Both the position numbers and the translations under genes were made by a program. From the NCBI GenBank assembly GCA_031403315.1, contig JANNTD010000619.1, positions 1 through 6,267 on the forward strand: a stretch of 6,267 bases of DNA, read 5' to 3'. How positions within the stretch are numbered: position 1 is the stretch's first letter; every line of letters starts with the position of its first letter. This document shows, piece by piece, positions 5,940-6,267 of the stretch. The notes beneath the pieces were generated by a model. The model was not told the origin of the DNA. It ran no database searches and saw only the letters and a list, made by a program, of their open reading frames with translations. This DNA is from DASYDU01 sp031403315. GTDB lineage: Bacteria > Planctomycetota > Planctomycetia > Pirellulales > Lacipirellulaceae.

Positions 5940-6267
5940 CTAGTTCAACACTACTTGCGCGCTGCGACGGACGAAACCGTTGTCCGGTTCGCAGCAAATC
6001 CAATGAATGAAGTTCTCCAGCGATTGGCGGGCCTCGTCCAACAGTTCCTCGTAGCGCTGGCGGGCCAACCGGCAGGCATCGGCATACGCCGCTGGATCGT
6101 CGATCCACATCTCGATTTGAATCACGGCACGAGTGACAAAATCGTCGTCAACGGGAATCGACCAGGACTTGGCTGGCCCCATTAACCCAGGGATGCAGCC
6201 GCGGCCAAATGACAAGACAGGACGACCATAGGAGAAAGTCTCGCTGACCACGAGCGGCTGAGCGTCG
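5940..6267 (-). CDS. GT4 glycosyltransferase, C-terminal part (cut by window edge)
   Basis: The visible 108 residues are the end of a GT-B glycosyltransferase whose start lies beyond the window. The first codons read DAQPLVVSETFSYGRPVLSF, which matches the donor-binding EX7E region of GT4 enzymes (usual form EAQPLVxxEA...GRPV). The first acidic residue is Asp instead of Glu, while the second Glu is kept. A DPAAYADACRLARQRYEE segment follows, as in the typical C-terminal helix of the family. A GTG at 6251 could be read as a start, but it falls inside this conserved motif and is not a real one. Its TAG stop is 2 nt before the sulfotransferase start. Confidence 0.82.
   Translation of the reverse strand, partial: DAQPLVVSETFSYGRPVLSFGRGCIPGLMGPAKSWSIPVDDDFVTRAVIQIEMWIDDPAAYADACRLARQRYEELLDEARQSLENFIHWICCEPDNGFVRRSAQVVLN

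Noticed and set aside
5938..6108. Upstream start for the sulfotransferase at 6108
   Set aside because: It would overlap the preceding glycosyltransferase by 169 nt and add 57 residues unlike the family. The ATG at 5937 follows the previous stop by 2 nt.

Overview
All seven genes recognised in this 6.3 kb window lie on the minus strand, so transcription runs from the right edge to the left. The high GC content and the mix of families (a PEP-CTERM protein, a PAPS-type sulfotransferase, GT4 glycosyltransferases, a TolQ/ExbB proton channel and a HisKA_3/NarL two-component pair) suggest a Gram-negative-type environmental bacterium. A planctomycete, perhaps of the Pirellulales, fits best. That assignment is inferred from gene content and protein style; there is no rRNA marker.

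Right part (6267 to 3787): this is the end of a surface-polysaccharide cluster. It holds the C-terminal part of a GT4 glycosyltransferase cut by the window edge, a sulfotransferase starting 2 nt after it, and a complete WcaI/WbuB-like GT4 glycosyltransferase 39 nt further on. Together they would build and sulfate a glycan.

Middle part (3761 to 2186): a two-component system follows after only 25 nt, so it is probably on the same transcript. The sensor is a small NarL/DegS-type histidine kinase with two membrane helices. It is interrupted by one in-frame TGA between the membrane anchor and the catalytic core. The kinase core overlaps the response regulator gene by 14 nt. The interrupted kinase is the most notable observation in the window.

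Left part (2185 to 1): a 225-nt intergenic region carries three dyad structures. It is followed by a secreted PEP-CTERM protein with a strong Shine-Dalgarno and a convincing intrinsic terminator, then a second 303-nt spacer, then an ExbB/TolQ/MotA-family proton channel subunit at the left edge. A simple reading is a surface-glycan locus with its own sensor-regulator pair next to an exosortase-sorted protein. Whether the regulator controls any of these neighbours is inference. I see no mobile element, CRISPR array, tRNA or rRNA.
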